Positions 29,988 to 38,443 of a stretch of 64,000 nt of DNA are shown here, piece by piece. Positions within the stretch are counted from its first letter, which is position 1. Each line of letters opens with the position of its first letter. Made by a program: the position numbers and the translations under genes. The notes under the pieces were generated by a model. That model was not told where the DNA came from, did no database searches, and saw only the letters and a list, made by a program, of their open reading frames with translations. The DNA comes from DATARR01 sp036376245 (lineage in GTDB: Bacteria; Acidobacteriota; Thermoanaerobaculia; Multivoradales; UBA5704), in the NCBI GenBank assembly GCA_036376245.1, contig DASVAS010000040.1, forward strand, positions 62,001-126,000, given 5' to 3'.

Positions 29988-32072
29988 GTGAAAGGAATGC
30001 TCTCCGGCTTGCGGAGCGCCGTCTCCATGGCCGCCCTGGGCCTGCTGGCCCTGGGAGGCCCGGCGGGCGCCGCGAGCTACCAGGACTACCACACGTTCGC
30101 CGAGGTCGAGGGGCAGCTCCAGTCCTGGAGCAAGAACCCCGCCGTGAAGCTGCAGACCGTCGGCAAGTCCATGGGCGGCCGGCCGATCTACGTGGCCCGC
30201 GTCGCCGCGCCCGGCGGGGCGGACCCGGACGCCCGGCCCGCCATCTTCGTGGGCGCCAACATCGCCGGCTCCCACAACGCCGGCACCGAGGCCGCTCTCG
30301 ATCTGATCCAGGCCCTGCTCAACGCTCCCGCCGGCAGCGAGGGAGCCAAGCTTCTCGCCAGCCATACCTTCTACGTCGCCCCGGCGCTGAATCCCGACGC
30401 CCACGACGCCCTGTTCGGCAAGGTGCGGGCCCGGCGCGGCGGCGCCGACGGCAAGATCGACCACGACATGGACGGCCTCCAGGGCGAGGACCCGGCGGAC
30501 GACCTCAACGGCGACGGCATGATCACCCGTATGCGCATCGCCGACCCCGCCGGCGGCTGGCTGGCCGACGGCACGGATCCCCGCGTGCTGATCAAGTCCG
30601 ACGTCATGGAACAGCGGGCGGGCGCGTACCGCATCGAGGTCGAGGGCAAGGACGACGACGGCGACGGCCTCTACAACGAGGACGGCGGCGACGGCGTCTG
30701 GCCGGACAAGAACTTCCCCCACGCCTTCGTCATCGGCAACGCCGAGTCCGGCCCCTGGTCCAGCTATTCCCCGGAGACCAAGGCCCTGCTCGACTTCCTG
30801 ATCGCCCGCCGCAACGTGGCCCTGGCGGTGGTCTACGGCCCGGCCAACAACCTCCTGGCCGCGCCCCAGAGCCTGGGCGGCGGCGGCGACCTCGGCACGC
30901 AGAAGTTCAAGGTTCCGCCCCAGGCGGCCCAGGCCCTGGGCTTCGACCCCGAGCAGGAATACACCATCGACGAGATCTGGGCCGTGGCCCAGAACTTCCC
31001 CTTCGTGCGCCAGAACAACATCACCAAGGAGCAGCTCCAGCAGTTCCTCGGCGCCGGCGCGGCCACCAAGGTGGACCCGGACGACCAGGCCTACCTCGAC
31101 AAGTTCGCCGAGGCCTACAAGGAGCGCCTGAAGAAGGCCAACCTGCCTGCCGACCGGCCGGGCGCGCAGTACGGCAAGGGCGGCTTCACCCCCTGGCTCT
31201 ACTACCAGTACGGGGCCATGGCCCTGGAGCTGGACGTCTGGGGCGTGCCCAAGGCCGAAAAGAAGGCCGAGGGCAAGGCCGAGGACGCCCTCACCATGGA
31301 CAAGGTGGCCGCCATGAGCGCCGACGACTTCGTCGCCCTGGGAGCGGAGAAGATCGACGCCTTCCTCAAGGAGAACAAGGTTCCGCCCCAGTTCAACTCT
31401 CAGATGGTGATCGGCGCCATGAAGGGCGGCCAGATCACCCCCAAGGCCATGGTGGACCGTATGAAGCAGATGGGCGCCGGCGGTGGCGCCGCGGCGGCCG
31501 GCGGCGGCAAGGCCAGCGAAGCCGGCGCCCGCGAGCGAGAGGTCCTGGCCTGGATGGACGCCAACGCGCAAGGCTCGTTCGCGGCCTGGACCCCCGTCAC
31601 CCTGCCGGACGGCACCAAGGTGGAGGTGGGCGGCCTCGATCCCTTCGCCGAAGCCAACCCGCCGATGGCCGTCCTCAAGCCGGCCCTCACGGCCCACACC
31701 GAGACGGTCCTCGACCTCGCGGGCAAGCTCCCCAGGGTGGAGATCGCCTCCCTCGACGTCACCGACCTCGGCAGCGGCGTCTACCGGGTCAAGGCGGTGG
31801 CCGCCAACCGCGGCTATCTCGCCACTCACACCAAGCAGGCCGCCCGCGCCCAGGTCCACATCCCGGTCCGCCTGACCCTCAAGACCGGCGACGGCGTCGA
31901 GATGGTGACCGGCTATCCCTCCGCCACCGCCGACCGCCTCGAAGGCACCACCGGCACCCTCACGGGCGAGTGGCTCGTGCGGGCCCGTCCCGGCGCGAAG
32001 ATCGTGGTCGACCTGACCACCGACAACGCCGGCCGCGACCAGAAGACCACCACCGTGGGAAAGGGAGCTTGA
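29988..32072 (+). CDS. M14 carboxypeptidase paralogue lacking zinc ligands
   Basis: A 694-residue exported protein. The GTG at 29988 follows GAGGAGG by 7 nt; signal peptide to about residue 29. The fold matches the downstream M14 peptidase through the same order of blocks, including the Asp/Gly-rich inserts (DHDMDGLQGEDPADDLNGDG; DDDGDGLYNEDGGDG) that look like calcium loops. But the HxxE zinc motif is replaced: the ungapped alignment puts A93 and H96 where the partner has H105 and E108, and the third ligand H302 corresponds to Gly in VVYGPANN. The catalytic Glu region is kept (ALELDVWG). It carries a long extra C-terminal region. Likely a non-peptidase binding protein or regulator of its neighbour. 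Confidence 0.8.
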   Translation: MKGMLSGLRSAVSMAALGLLALGGPAGAASYQDYHTFAEVEGQLQSWSKNPAVKLQTVGKSMGGRPIYVARVAAPGGADPDARPAIFVGANIAGSHNAGTEAALDLIQALLNAPAGSEGAKLLASHTFYVAPALNPDAHDALFGKVRARRGGADGKIDHDMDGLQGEDPADDLNGDGMITRMRIADPAGGWLADGTDPRVLIKSDVMEQRAGAYRIEVEGKDDDGDGLYNEDGGDGVWPDKNFPHAFVIGNAESGPWSSYSPETKALLDFLIARRNVALAVVYGPANNLLAAPQSLGGGGDLGTQKFKVPPQAAQALGFDPEQEYTIDEIWAVAQNFPFVRQNNITKEQLQQFLGAGAATKVDPDDQAYLDKFAEAYKERLKKANLPADRPGAQYGKGGFTPWLYYQYGAMALELDVWGVPKAEKKAEGKAEDALTMDKVAAMSADDFVALGAEKIDAFLKENKVPPQFNSQMVIGAMKGGQITPKAMVDRMKQMGAGGGAAAAGGGKASEAGAREREVLAWMDANAQGSFAAWTPVTLPDGTKVEVGGLDPFAEANPPMAVLKPALTAHTETVLDLAGKLPRVEIASLDVTDLGSGVYRVKAVAANRGYLATHTKQAARAQVHIPVRLTLKTGDGVEMVTGYPSATADRLEGTTGTLTGEWLVRARPGAKIVVDLTTDNAGRDQKTTTVGKGA

Positions 32073-32076
32073 ACCC

Positions 32077-33810
32077 ATGAGACCGCGTGCTTCCAGAATC
32101 GTCCTCGGAGCTCTGGCGCTCCTCGCGGCGGCACTTCCGTCCCTGCTCCAGGCGGCGGAGCCGCTCCGGCCCCAGGGCGCCCCGCCCGCGCCGGCCTTCA
32201 ACCGGCTCAACCCCTATGAAGACATCGTCGCCCACCTCAAGGGCTACGCCGCCGCCTACCCGAAGTGGGCGAAGCTCGAGAGCATCGGCAAGAGCGCCCA
32301 GGGCCGCGACCTGTGGCTGATCACCCTCACCAATCCCGACACCGGCTCCGAGCTCTCCAAGCCGGCCATGTACATCGACGGCAACACCCACGCCAACGAG
32401 GTGCAGGGAGCCGAGGCCGCCCTCTACACCGTCGACTACCTCCTCAAGAACTACGGCAAGCTGCCGCGGGTGACCGAGATGCTCGACCGCTCGGTCTTCT
32501 ACGTCCTGCCCATGGTCAATCCGGACGGCCGCGCCCTGTGGTTCAAAGGCCCCTCCGACCAGGATTTCCCCCGCACCGTGATGGTGCCGATCGACGACGA
32601 CCGCGACGGCGTCGCCGACGAGGACGGCTATGACGACGTGGACGGCGACGGCTACATCACGTCCATGCGCAAGAAGGTGCCCATGGGCCAGGGCGACCAC
32701 CGCCAGAACCCCAGGGACCCCCGCCTTCTGGACGAAATCAAGCCGGGCGAGCTCGGCGACTGGATCCAGATCGGCAAGGAGGGCTTCGACAACGACGGCG
32801 ACGGCCGCGTCAACGAGGACACCATCGGCTACGTCGACCCCAACCGCACCTGGGGCTTCTCCTGGGAGCCCCCCTACGTGCAGGCCGGAGCCGGCCGCTA
32901 TCCGCTGGCGATCGCCGAGACCCGGGCCATCGCCCTGTGGGCGCTCCAGCACCCCAACGTCGCGGCCGTGCAGAGCTACCACAACAACGGCCAGATGATC
33001 CTCCGCGGCCCGGGCGCCAAAGCCGATCCGCCCTACCCGCCGCAGGACCTCAAGGCCTACGACCTGATCGCCAAGGAGGGCGAGAAGCTCCTGCCCGGCT
33101 ACCGGTACTTCATCTCCTGGAAGGACCTCTACACGGTCCACGGCGGCACCACCGACCACTTCTACAACATCATGGGCGCCGTGGCCTTCACCAATGAGAT
33201 GTACAACCCGCCGGCGGACTTCGACAAGGACGGCAACATCACAGAGGAAGAGCTGATGCGGTTCAACGACAACCTCTCCCTCGGCCGCCAGTGGGTGGAC
33301 TGGAAGCCGTACAACCATCCGCAGTACGGCCCGATCGAGGTCGGCGGCTGGAAGCGGGACGTGGGCCGCGTGCCCGAGGGCTGGGCCCTGGAGGACGAGA
33401 CGCACCGCAACAGCTCCTTCGTCCTCTTCCACGCCTACCACCTGCCGCACCTCTCGATCGGCGACGTCGCCGTGAAGAAGGTGGGCGACCGCCTCTGGCG
33501 CCTGGAGGTGCCGGTGCTCAACGACCGGGCCATCCCCTCGATGCTGGCCGTGGCGGCCCAGGGCAAGCTGCACCGCCAGGACATCGCCACCGTCACCGGC
33601 GGCAAGGTGATCTCCAGCGGCGTGATCGACAACGCCTATCTGAACCGGGTGTCGCTGCAGTCCAAGCGGCCCGAGCGCCTGATGGTGCCCGGCGTCGACG
33701 GCCTCTCCACCCGCCAGCTCTTCTTCCTGGTGGAAGGGGACGGCGAGGTCACCGTCACCTACGACAGCCTGAAGGGCGGCAAGGTTTCGAAGAAGGTCGC
33801 CCTGAAGTAA
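32077..33810 (+). CDS. exported M14-family zinc carboxypeptidase
   Basis: A 577-residue secreted metallopeptidase. Signal peptide MRPRASRIVLGALALLAAALPSLLQA. Zinc ligands H105 and E108 (GNTHANEVQG) and H302 (QSYHNNGQM), substrate-binding R257 (VDPNRTWG, family NRNF) and catalytic E374 (FTNEMYNPP) are all present. Between them are DxDxDG-like loops (DDDRDGVADEDG, DNDGDGRVNED, and DKDGNITEEE further on) that suggest calcium binding. A C-terminal beta-domain (about 440-577) follows. It begins 4 nt after the zinc-less paralogue, so the two are made together, perhaps as a complex. Confidence 0.9.
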   Translation: MRPRASRIVLGALALLAAALPSLLQAAEPLRPQGAPPAPAFNRLNPYEDIVAHLKGYAAAYPKWAKLESIGKSAQGRDLWLITLTNPDTGSELSKPAMYIDGNTHANEVQGAEAALYTVDYLLKNYGKLPRVTEMLDRSVFYVLPMVNPDGRALWFKGPSDQDFPRTVMVPIDDDRDGVADEDGYDDVDGDGYITSMRKKVPMGQGDHRQNPRDPRLLDEIKPGELGDWIQIGKEGFDNDGDGRVNEDTIGYVDPNRTWGFSWEPPYVQAGAGRYPLAIAETRAIALWALQHPNVAAVQSYHNNGQMILRGPGAKADPPYPPQDLKAYDLIAKEGEKLLPGYRYFISWKDLYTVHGGTTDHFYNIMGAVAFTNEMYNPPADFDKDGNITEEELMRFNDNLSLGRQWVDWKPYNHPQYGPIEVGGWKRDVGRVPEGWALEDETHRNSSFVLFHAYHLPHLSIGDVAVKKVGDRLWRLEVPVLNDRAIPSMLAVAAQGKLHRQDIATVTGGKVISSGVIDNAYLNRVSLQSKRPERLMVPGVDGLSTRQLFFLVEGDGEVTVTYDSLKGGKVSKKVALK

Positions 33811-33813
33811 CTT

Positions 33814-34686
33814 CTATTGCGGATGCCCGGGGGCGGAAACGCTCCCGGGCTTCTCCTTTTCCAGCAGCTCCCGGTAGCGCTTCTCCGCCTTCTCCACGTA
33901 AGCCTTGTAGCCCTCGGGATCGATGAACGGGTTCTTCTCCGCCCCCTTGCGGAGCCGCTCCGCCTTGCCCAGACCGTCATAGAAGTTGGCGTGAGCGGCC
34001 AGGAAGATGTCGCACGGGAGCGACTTCAGGACCTGAAAGGTGCGCGCGTAGTCCTCGGCGATCCCGGGATACCGCTCGTTCTTCGTCAGCGTGACTCCGG
34101 GCAGGATCGTCGCGCTGCACACGAACACCACGTCCTTCCCCGCCGCCTTCATCGTCCAAGTGGTGCACCCCAGGGTGTGGCCCGGCGTGAGATGGGCGGT
34201 CAGCGTAGTCCCGCCCAGGGAGACCTGCTCGCCATCTTTCAGGGAACGATCGGCCCGCACCGGCCGGAAGGGGAATCGATCGCCGAGATGCGGATCGCCC
34301 GTGCCGCCGCGGGCGAGCTGGGGGATGTCCTTCTCGTGGACCAGGAGCTTCGCGCCTGTCAGCTCCTTGAGCGTCGCGAGCCCGCCCACGTGGTCGTAGT
34401 GGGCATGGCTGGTGAGCAGGATCTTGACGTCCTTCAGCTTGAACCCCAGCTTTCTGACGTTCTCCCGGATGATCGGCACCGTCTCCTCGAATCCGCTGTC
34501 GATGAGGATGTGCCCCTCGGGCGTCGTGATCAGGTACGACGCGATGTCGCTCGCGCCCACGTAATACAGGTTGCCGGCGATCTTGAAAGGCTCGACCGGC
34601 TGGTTCCAGGAGCGGGAGGTGGGGTCGGACTGGGGGAAGACGGAAAGCGGAAAGACCAGGAGAAGAAACACGAGAAGTCTTTTCAT
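33814..34686 (-). CDS. exported subclass-B3-like metallo-beta-lactamase-fold hydrolase
   Basis: A 290-residue secreted protein (signal to about residue 19). The dinuclear zinc site is complete: H94-x-H96-x-D98-H99 (SHAHYDHVGG), H170 (TPGHTLGCTTW) and H232 (AAHANFYDG). The opening WNQPVEPFKIAGNLYYVG and ASYLITTPEGHILIDSG are closely like subclass B3 beta-lactamases of environmental bacteria. Whether it hydrolyses beta-lactams or is a lactonase/other hydrolase cannot be decided by reading. The tail (residues 240-290) is Lys/Glu-rich. It is convergent with the peptidase gene (3-nt gap) and follows the LanC-like gene. Confidence 0.85.
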   Translation of the reverse strand: MKRLLVFLLLVFPLSVFPQSDPTSRSWNQPVEPFKIAGNLYYVGASDIASYLITTPEGHILIDSGFEETVPIIRENVRKLGFKLKDVKILLTSHAHYDHVGGLATLKELTGAKLLVHEKDIPQLARGGTGDPHLGDRFPFRPVRADRSLKDGEQVSLGGTTLTAHLTPGHTLGCTTWTMKAAGKDVVFVCSATILPGVTLTKNERYPGIAEDYARTFQVLKSLPCDIFLAAHANFYDGLGKAERLRKGAEKNPFIDPEGYKAYVEKAEKRYRELLEKEKPGSVSAPGHPQ

Positions 34687-34695
34687 GAACGCCTT

Positions 34696-36069
34696 TCAGA
34701 AAGGTGAATCGGGCAGCCGGAACGTCCACTCCCTCCCCTTCTCCGTCGCGTCCATCTGGAGCAGCAGCATCCCGATCCCCGCCGCGCCCTGCATGTAGCC
34801 GGTCTGGGCGTAGGTGTACTCGGGCCGGATGCGGTGCTCGGCGTGGATCCACTTGAGGCCGTCGCCGGGCGTGGCCGTGGCGTGGGCCAGGAGATCCCTG
34901 ACGACTCGACGGGCGTGGGCGCGGTAGGAATCGTCCCCCGTGAGCTTCGCGAGATCGAGGAAGAAACCGGCCACCCCGGCCGAGCCGCAGCACTGGCCGG
35001 CGTTGTTCCAGAAGCCGGGGGTCTTCTGCTCGGGAACGCCGCTGGCGAGGATGGACTTCGCGCCTTTCCGCGCCCAGTCCAGCCACCCCGCCTTGCCGTC
35101 GATCTGGTGGAGGCGGACCCAGAGGCGGGCGGTCCCCACCGGGCCGTGGCACCAGCTCAGGTAGTAGAGGTCCTTGCCCTCGGGCTCATTGTGGAAGATG
35201 AGGCAACCGTCCCCCTGGGTGCTGGCGATGGACTGGAGATAGCGCGCCCCGGCCCGCGCGGCGTCGAGGAACTCCTTGCGGCCCGTCTCCTGGTGGAGGG
35301 TCGCGAGGAAGTAGGCGATGCCCGCGGTACCGTGCGAGAAGTTGGGCATCAGCCGCTTGAACTCGGGGTCCATCCGCCACTTGAGGCCGCCCGCTTCGGG
35401 GACGCCCAGCTCTACCAGCCGCAGACCGGCGCGGACGGCGAGGTCGCGGGAAGCGGGATTGTCCGTCTCGCGGGCCACTTGCAGCAGATACAGGCCCGTG
35501 CCCGCCGCACCCGCGATGATGTCCGTAATGCCTCCCCACTGGACGCCCGCTCCGGCGGGCTGGGCGGCCGCGTGGATCAGGTCGCGGCAGCGGACGGCGG
35601 CCTTGAGGTACTTCTCATCGCCGGTCTCCTTGTAGACCCGATGCAGGGTGAAGCCGAGCCCGGCGAATCCGGTATAGAGGCCCGCCCCCGCCCCCGCGGG
35701 ATCGAGCCGCTCGGGCAGGGTGGCGATCAGATAGCTCGCGCCGGCCGACGCCTCCTCCAGCCAGGCCTTGTCGCCCGTAGCCTTGGCGAGCTCCAGCAGG
35801 AAGAGGACGATCCCCGAGTTGCCGCTGTAGAGATCGGGCGTGGAGATCAGCCCTTCCGGCCGTTCGGGACCGTTCAGCCAAAGCAGCCCTTGCGGCGTCC
35901 CGACCCGGGTGGTCTGGAGCCAGCGGGCGGCCTGGAGGGCGGCGTCCAGGTAATTCGCGCCCGGCGAAGGCATCTCCGCCGCTGTGGATCTGCCGATCCC
36001 CAGAGGCAGGGCGATCCCGGCGGTCGCCCCAAGGCGCAGGAGGTCGCGGCGGGTCAAGGGGATGCTCAC
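34696..36069 (-). CDS. Tat-exported LanC-like protein
   Basis: A 457-residue alpha/alpha-barrel protein. The N-terminus TRRDLLRLGATAGIALPLG is a twin-arginine signal. The LanC-type repeats (GNSGIVLFLLELAKATGD, GFAGLGFTL, GAAGTGLYLL, SHGTAGIAYFL) and the zinc ligands C307 (SWCHGPVG) and C360/C361 (GQCCGSAGVAG) are visible, with H246 in SHGTAG. Canonical LanC cyclases act in the cytoplasm with LanB or LanM. Here no lantibiotic dehydratase or precursor peptide is seen nearby, and export places the protein in the periplasm. It may be a LanC-like glycosidase/eliminase relative or thiol-binding protein; function uncertain. Confidence 0.85.
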   Translation of the reverse strand: MSIPLTRRDLLRLGATAGIALPLGIGRSTAAEMPSPGANYLDAALQAARWLQTTRVGTPQGLLWLNGPERPEGLISTPDLYSGNSGIVLFLLELAKATGDKAWLEEASAGASYLIATLPERLDPAGAGAGLYTGFAGLGFTLHRVYKETGDEKYLKAAVRCRDLIHAAAQPAGAGVQWGGITDIIAGAAGTGLYLLQVARETDNPASRDLAVRAGLRLVELGVPEAGGLKWRMDPEFKRLMPNFSHGTAGIAYFLATLHQETGRKEFLDAARAGARYLQSIASTQGDGCLIFHNEPEGKDLYYLSWCHGPVGTARLWVRLHQIDGKAGWLDWARKGAKSILASGVPEQKTPGFWNNAGQCCGSAGVAGFFLDLAKLTGDDSYRAHARRVVRDLLAHATATPGDGLKWIHAEHRIRPEYTYAQTGYMQGAAGIGMLLLQMDATEKGREWTFRLPDSPF

Positions 36070-36103
36070 AGGTAAAGCGTACTATGCCTGCGGGACGGAA
36101 CGG

Positions 36104-36157
36104 AGGCTAAGTACACTATGCCTATCTTCCTGCCGATAGGCATAGTGTACTTAGCCT
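36104..36157. repeat. 23-bp perfect inverted repeat, 8-nt loop
   Basis: The arm 36104-36126 (AGGCTAAGTACACTATGCCT then ATC) is the exact reverse complement of 36135-36157. A partial third copy (GTACTATGCCTG) lies at 36079-36090. On the minus strand the palindrome begins at the stop codon of the acyl-CoA synthetase and lies 35 nt before the LanC-like start. It is AT-balanced and lacks a T-run, so it could be a hairpin terminator/processing site or an operator. Confidence 0.8.
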
Positions 36158-37976
36158 AAAGCTGCGCCACCGTATCCTTGTAGAACCCGTCCAGCACCTC
36201 CCGGTGCCGCTGCTCCACGACCTTGCGCTTGACGCTCATCTTCGGCGTCAGCTCGCCCGTGGCCTGGGAGAGGTCGTGGTCGAGGAGATGGAAATCCTTG
36301 ATCCGCTCGTAGGAGGCGAGCTTCTGGTTGACCGCCTCGATCCCCTGCCGGATCAGCTCCTTCACCTCGGGACGGGTGGCGAGATCGGCGTAGTCCTTGT
36401 AGTCGATGCCGTGCTCGCGCGCCCACTTGCCCGTGGTCTCCTCGTTGATCGTCACCAGGGCCACGCAGAAGGGCCGCCGGTCGCCCAGCATGACCACCTG
36501 CGAGACGTAGGGGCAGCTCACCTTGATCTGGCCTTCGATGTTCTGCGGCGCGATGTTCTTGCCGCCCGCCGTGACCAGGATGTCCTTCTTGCGGTCGGTG
36601 ATCGAGATGAAGCCGTCGGCGTCGATCTGGCCGATGTCGCCGGTGTGGAACCAGCCGTCGGGCTCCAGGGCCTCGGCGGTGTCCTCGGGACGGTTGTAGT
36701 AGCCCTTCATGATGTGGCGCCCGCGGATCAGGATCTCGCCGTCCTCGGCGATACGGACCTCGACCCCCTTCAGCGGCATGCCGACGGTCCCGAACTTGTA
36801 GTGCTCGATGCGGTTGCCGGTGCTGCCGGCGGAGGTCTCGGTGAGGCCGTAGGCTTCCAGGATCAGGATGTCGCAGGCGTGGAAGAACTCGGCGATGGCC
36901 CGGGAGAGAGGGGCGCCGCCCGAGATCATGAAGCGGAGCCGGCCGCCGAAGCGGTCCTTGATCTTGGAGTAGACCAGCTTGCCGGCCAGGCGATGCTGGA
37001 TGGCCAGCAGGCCCGACGGCTCCTTGCCCTGCTGACGGAGCTTGGAGACCCGGCCGCCCACGTCGATCGCCCACTGGAAGATCTTGTACTTGAGCGGGCT
37101 CCCTTCCCTGGCGCCGGTGACGATGCGGTTGTAGACCTTCTCGAACACCCGGGGGACGCCCGCCATCACCGTGGGCCGGACCACCGCCAGGTTGGCCACC
37201 AGGTCCTCGATGACCCCGTCGATGGCCGTGGGAACGCCGGTGCGGATGAAGGCCTTCTCCAGGACCTTGGCGAACGAGTGCGCCAGGGGAAGGAAGAGCA
37301 TCTGCTTGTCGCCGGGACCGAGGATCCCCAGCTCGGCGATGGCCTCCGCCTCGGCGAGCCAGTTCTCGTGCGTCAGCATGACCCCTTTGGGATTGCCGGT
37401 CGTGCCGGAGGTGTAGATGAGGGTCGCGAGGTCCTCCGGCCCCACGGAGGCGGCCACCTCCTCGAAGCGGCCGGCGTTGGCGGCATCCCACTCCGCGCCC
37501 CGGCGCTCCAGCTCGGCCATGGCGAGGACCCAGCCGTCCCCGGCCGGCGGCTCGCCCTCCATGAGGATCAGGCAGCCGACGTGGCCGAGGCGGTCCTTCA
37601 CCTGCCGGAGCTTGTTGGCCTGTTCGAGGTTCTCGACGAAGCAGACCTTCGCCCCCGAATCCTCCAGGATGTAGGCGCTCTCCTCGGCGGTGTTCGAGGT
37701 GTAGATGGTGCTGGTGGCGCCGCCCGCCGAGAGGATGCCGAGGTCGGCGATCACCCACTCGGGGCTGCTGGTGGCAAGGATGGCGCCGCGCTCACCCTTG
37801 GCCAGGCCAAGGCTCAGCAGCCCGCATCCCACGGCGCGCGCCCGGCGGCCCGCCTCCCCCCACGTCAGGGAGTACCACTGCCCCTGGCGTCGGCCGGACA
37901 TGGCCTCCTGATTGGACGAGGAGGCGACACGGTGCTGGAACATCTGGACGACGGAGCGGAAGGCCGGATCGGACAT
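36156..37976 (-). CDS. long-chain acyl-CoA synthetase (AMP-forming)
   Basis: A 606-residue ANL-superfamily ligase. The P-loop YTSGTTGNPKG, the adenine-binding EAYGLTETSAG, GWFHTGDIG and DRKKDILVTAGGKNIAP are all intact; the C-terminal domain carries the catalytic Lys region (GELTPKMSVKR). Layout and length match FadD15-like enzymes that activate long-chain fatty acids for beta-oxidation or lipid synthesis. The ATG at 37976 has GGAGG about 9 nt upstream and precedes the conserved start; a longer open frame to 38078 is unlikely to be used. Confidence 0.9.
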   Translation of the reverse strand: MSDPAFRSVVQMFQHRVASSSNQEAMSGRRQGQWYSLTWGEAGRRARAVGCGLLSLGLAKGERGAILATSSPEWVIADLGILSAGGATSTIYTSNTAEESAYILEDSGAKVCFVENLEQANKLRQVKDRLGHVGCLILMEGEPPAGDGWVLAMAELERRGAEWDAANAGRFEEVAASVGPEDLATLIYTSGTTGNPKGVMLTHENWLAEAEAIAELGILGPGDKQMLFLPLAHSFAKVLEKAFIRTGVPTAIDGVIEDLVANLAVVRPTVMAGVPRVFEKVYNRIVTGAREGSPLKYKIFQWAIDVGGRVSKLRQQGKEPSGLLAIQHRLAGKLVYSKIKDRFGGRLRFMISGGAPLSRAIAEFFHACDILILEAYGLTETSAGSTGNRIEHYKFGTVGMPLKGVEVRIAEDGEILIRGRHIMKGYYNRPEDTAEALEPDGWFHTGDIGQIDADGFISITDRKKDILVTAGGKNIAPQNIEGQIKVSCPYVSQVVMLGDRRPFCVALVTINEETTGKWAREHGIDYKDYADLATRPEVKELIRQGIEAVNQKLASYERIKDFHLLDHDLSQATGELTPKMSVKRKVVEQRHREVLDGFYKDTVAQL

Positions 37977-38095
37977 CGCGAGATCCTCCGGAGACGTGAC
38001 GTTCGGATGACGGCGGGATGATACCAGGGCCTCGCCGCTCCGGTCGCCCCCGACTCTGGTAGGATGCGACGATTCCAATCTACGGGACGGGTTCG

Positions 38096-38443
38096 ATGAG
38101 CAAGGACCGTATCTACAAGATCGTTTTCTTCAACCAGGGCAACGTGGTGGAGCTGTACGCCCGCCAGGTCGGCCAGGGCGACCTGTTCGGCTTCATCATG
38201 GTGGAGGACCTCCTCTTCGGAGGCCGGACCGAGGTCGTGGTGGATCCCACGGAGGAGAGCCTGCGCAGCGAGTTCGGCCAGGCCAAACGGCTCTTCCTCC
38301 CCATGCACTCCGTGCTGCGCATCGAGGAGGTCGAGCGCGAGGGCGCGGCCCGGATCAGGGCGGTCAAGAACACCGAGGAGAGCAGCATCGTCCGCGCCTT
38401 CCCGGTGATCCTGCCGCCGGGCGGCGGGCGGGGTGGGAACTAA
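38096..38443 (+). CDS. DUF1820 family protein
   Basis: A 115-residue soluble protein that starts with RIYKIVFFNQGNVVELYARQV and continues VEDLLFGGRTEVVVDPTEESLRSEF and FLPMHSVLRIEEVE, the diagnostic blocks of DUF1820, a small beta-rich family found in many proteobacteria and related phyla with no known activity. It is divergent from the acyl-CoA synthetase. Its 3' end overlaps that of the convergent DUF885 gene by 4 nt. Confidence 0.85.
   Translation: MSKDRIYKIVFFNQGNVVELYARQVGQGDLFGFIMVEDLLFGGRTEVVVDPTEESLRSEFGQAKRLFLPMHSVLRIEEVEREGAARIRAVKNTEESSIVRAFPVILPPGGGRGGN

Noticed and set aside
34696..36069. Lantibiotic biosynthesis cluster
   Set aside because: Only a LanC-like gene is present; no dehydratase, precursor peptide or transporter adjoins, and the protein has a Tat signal.
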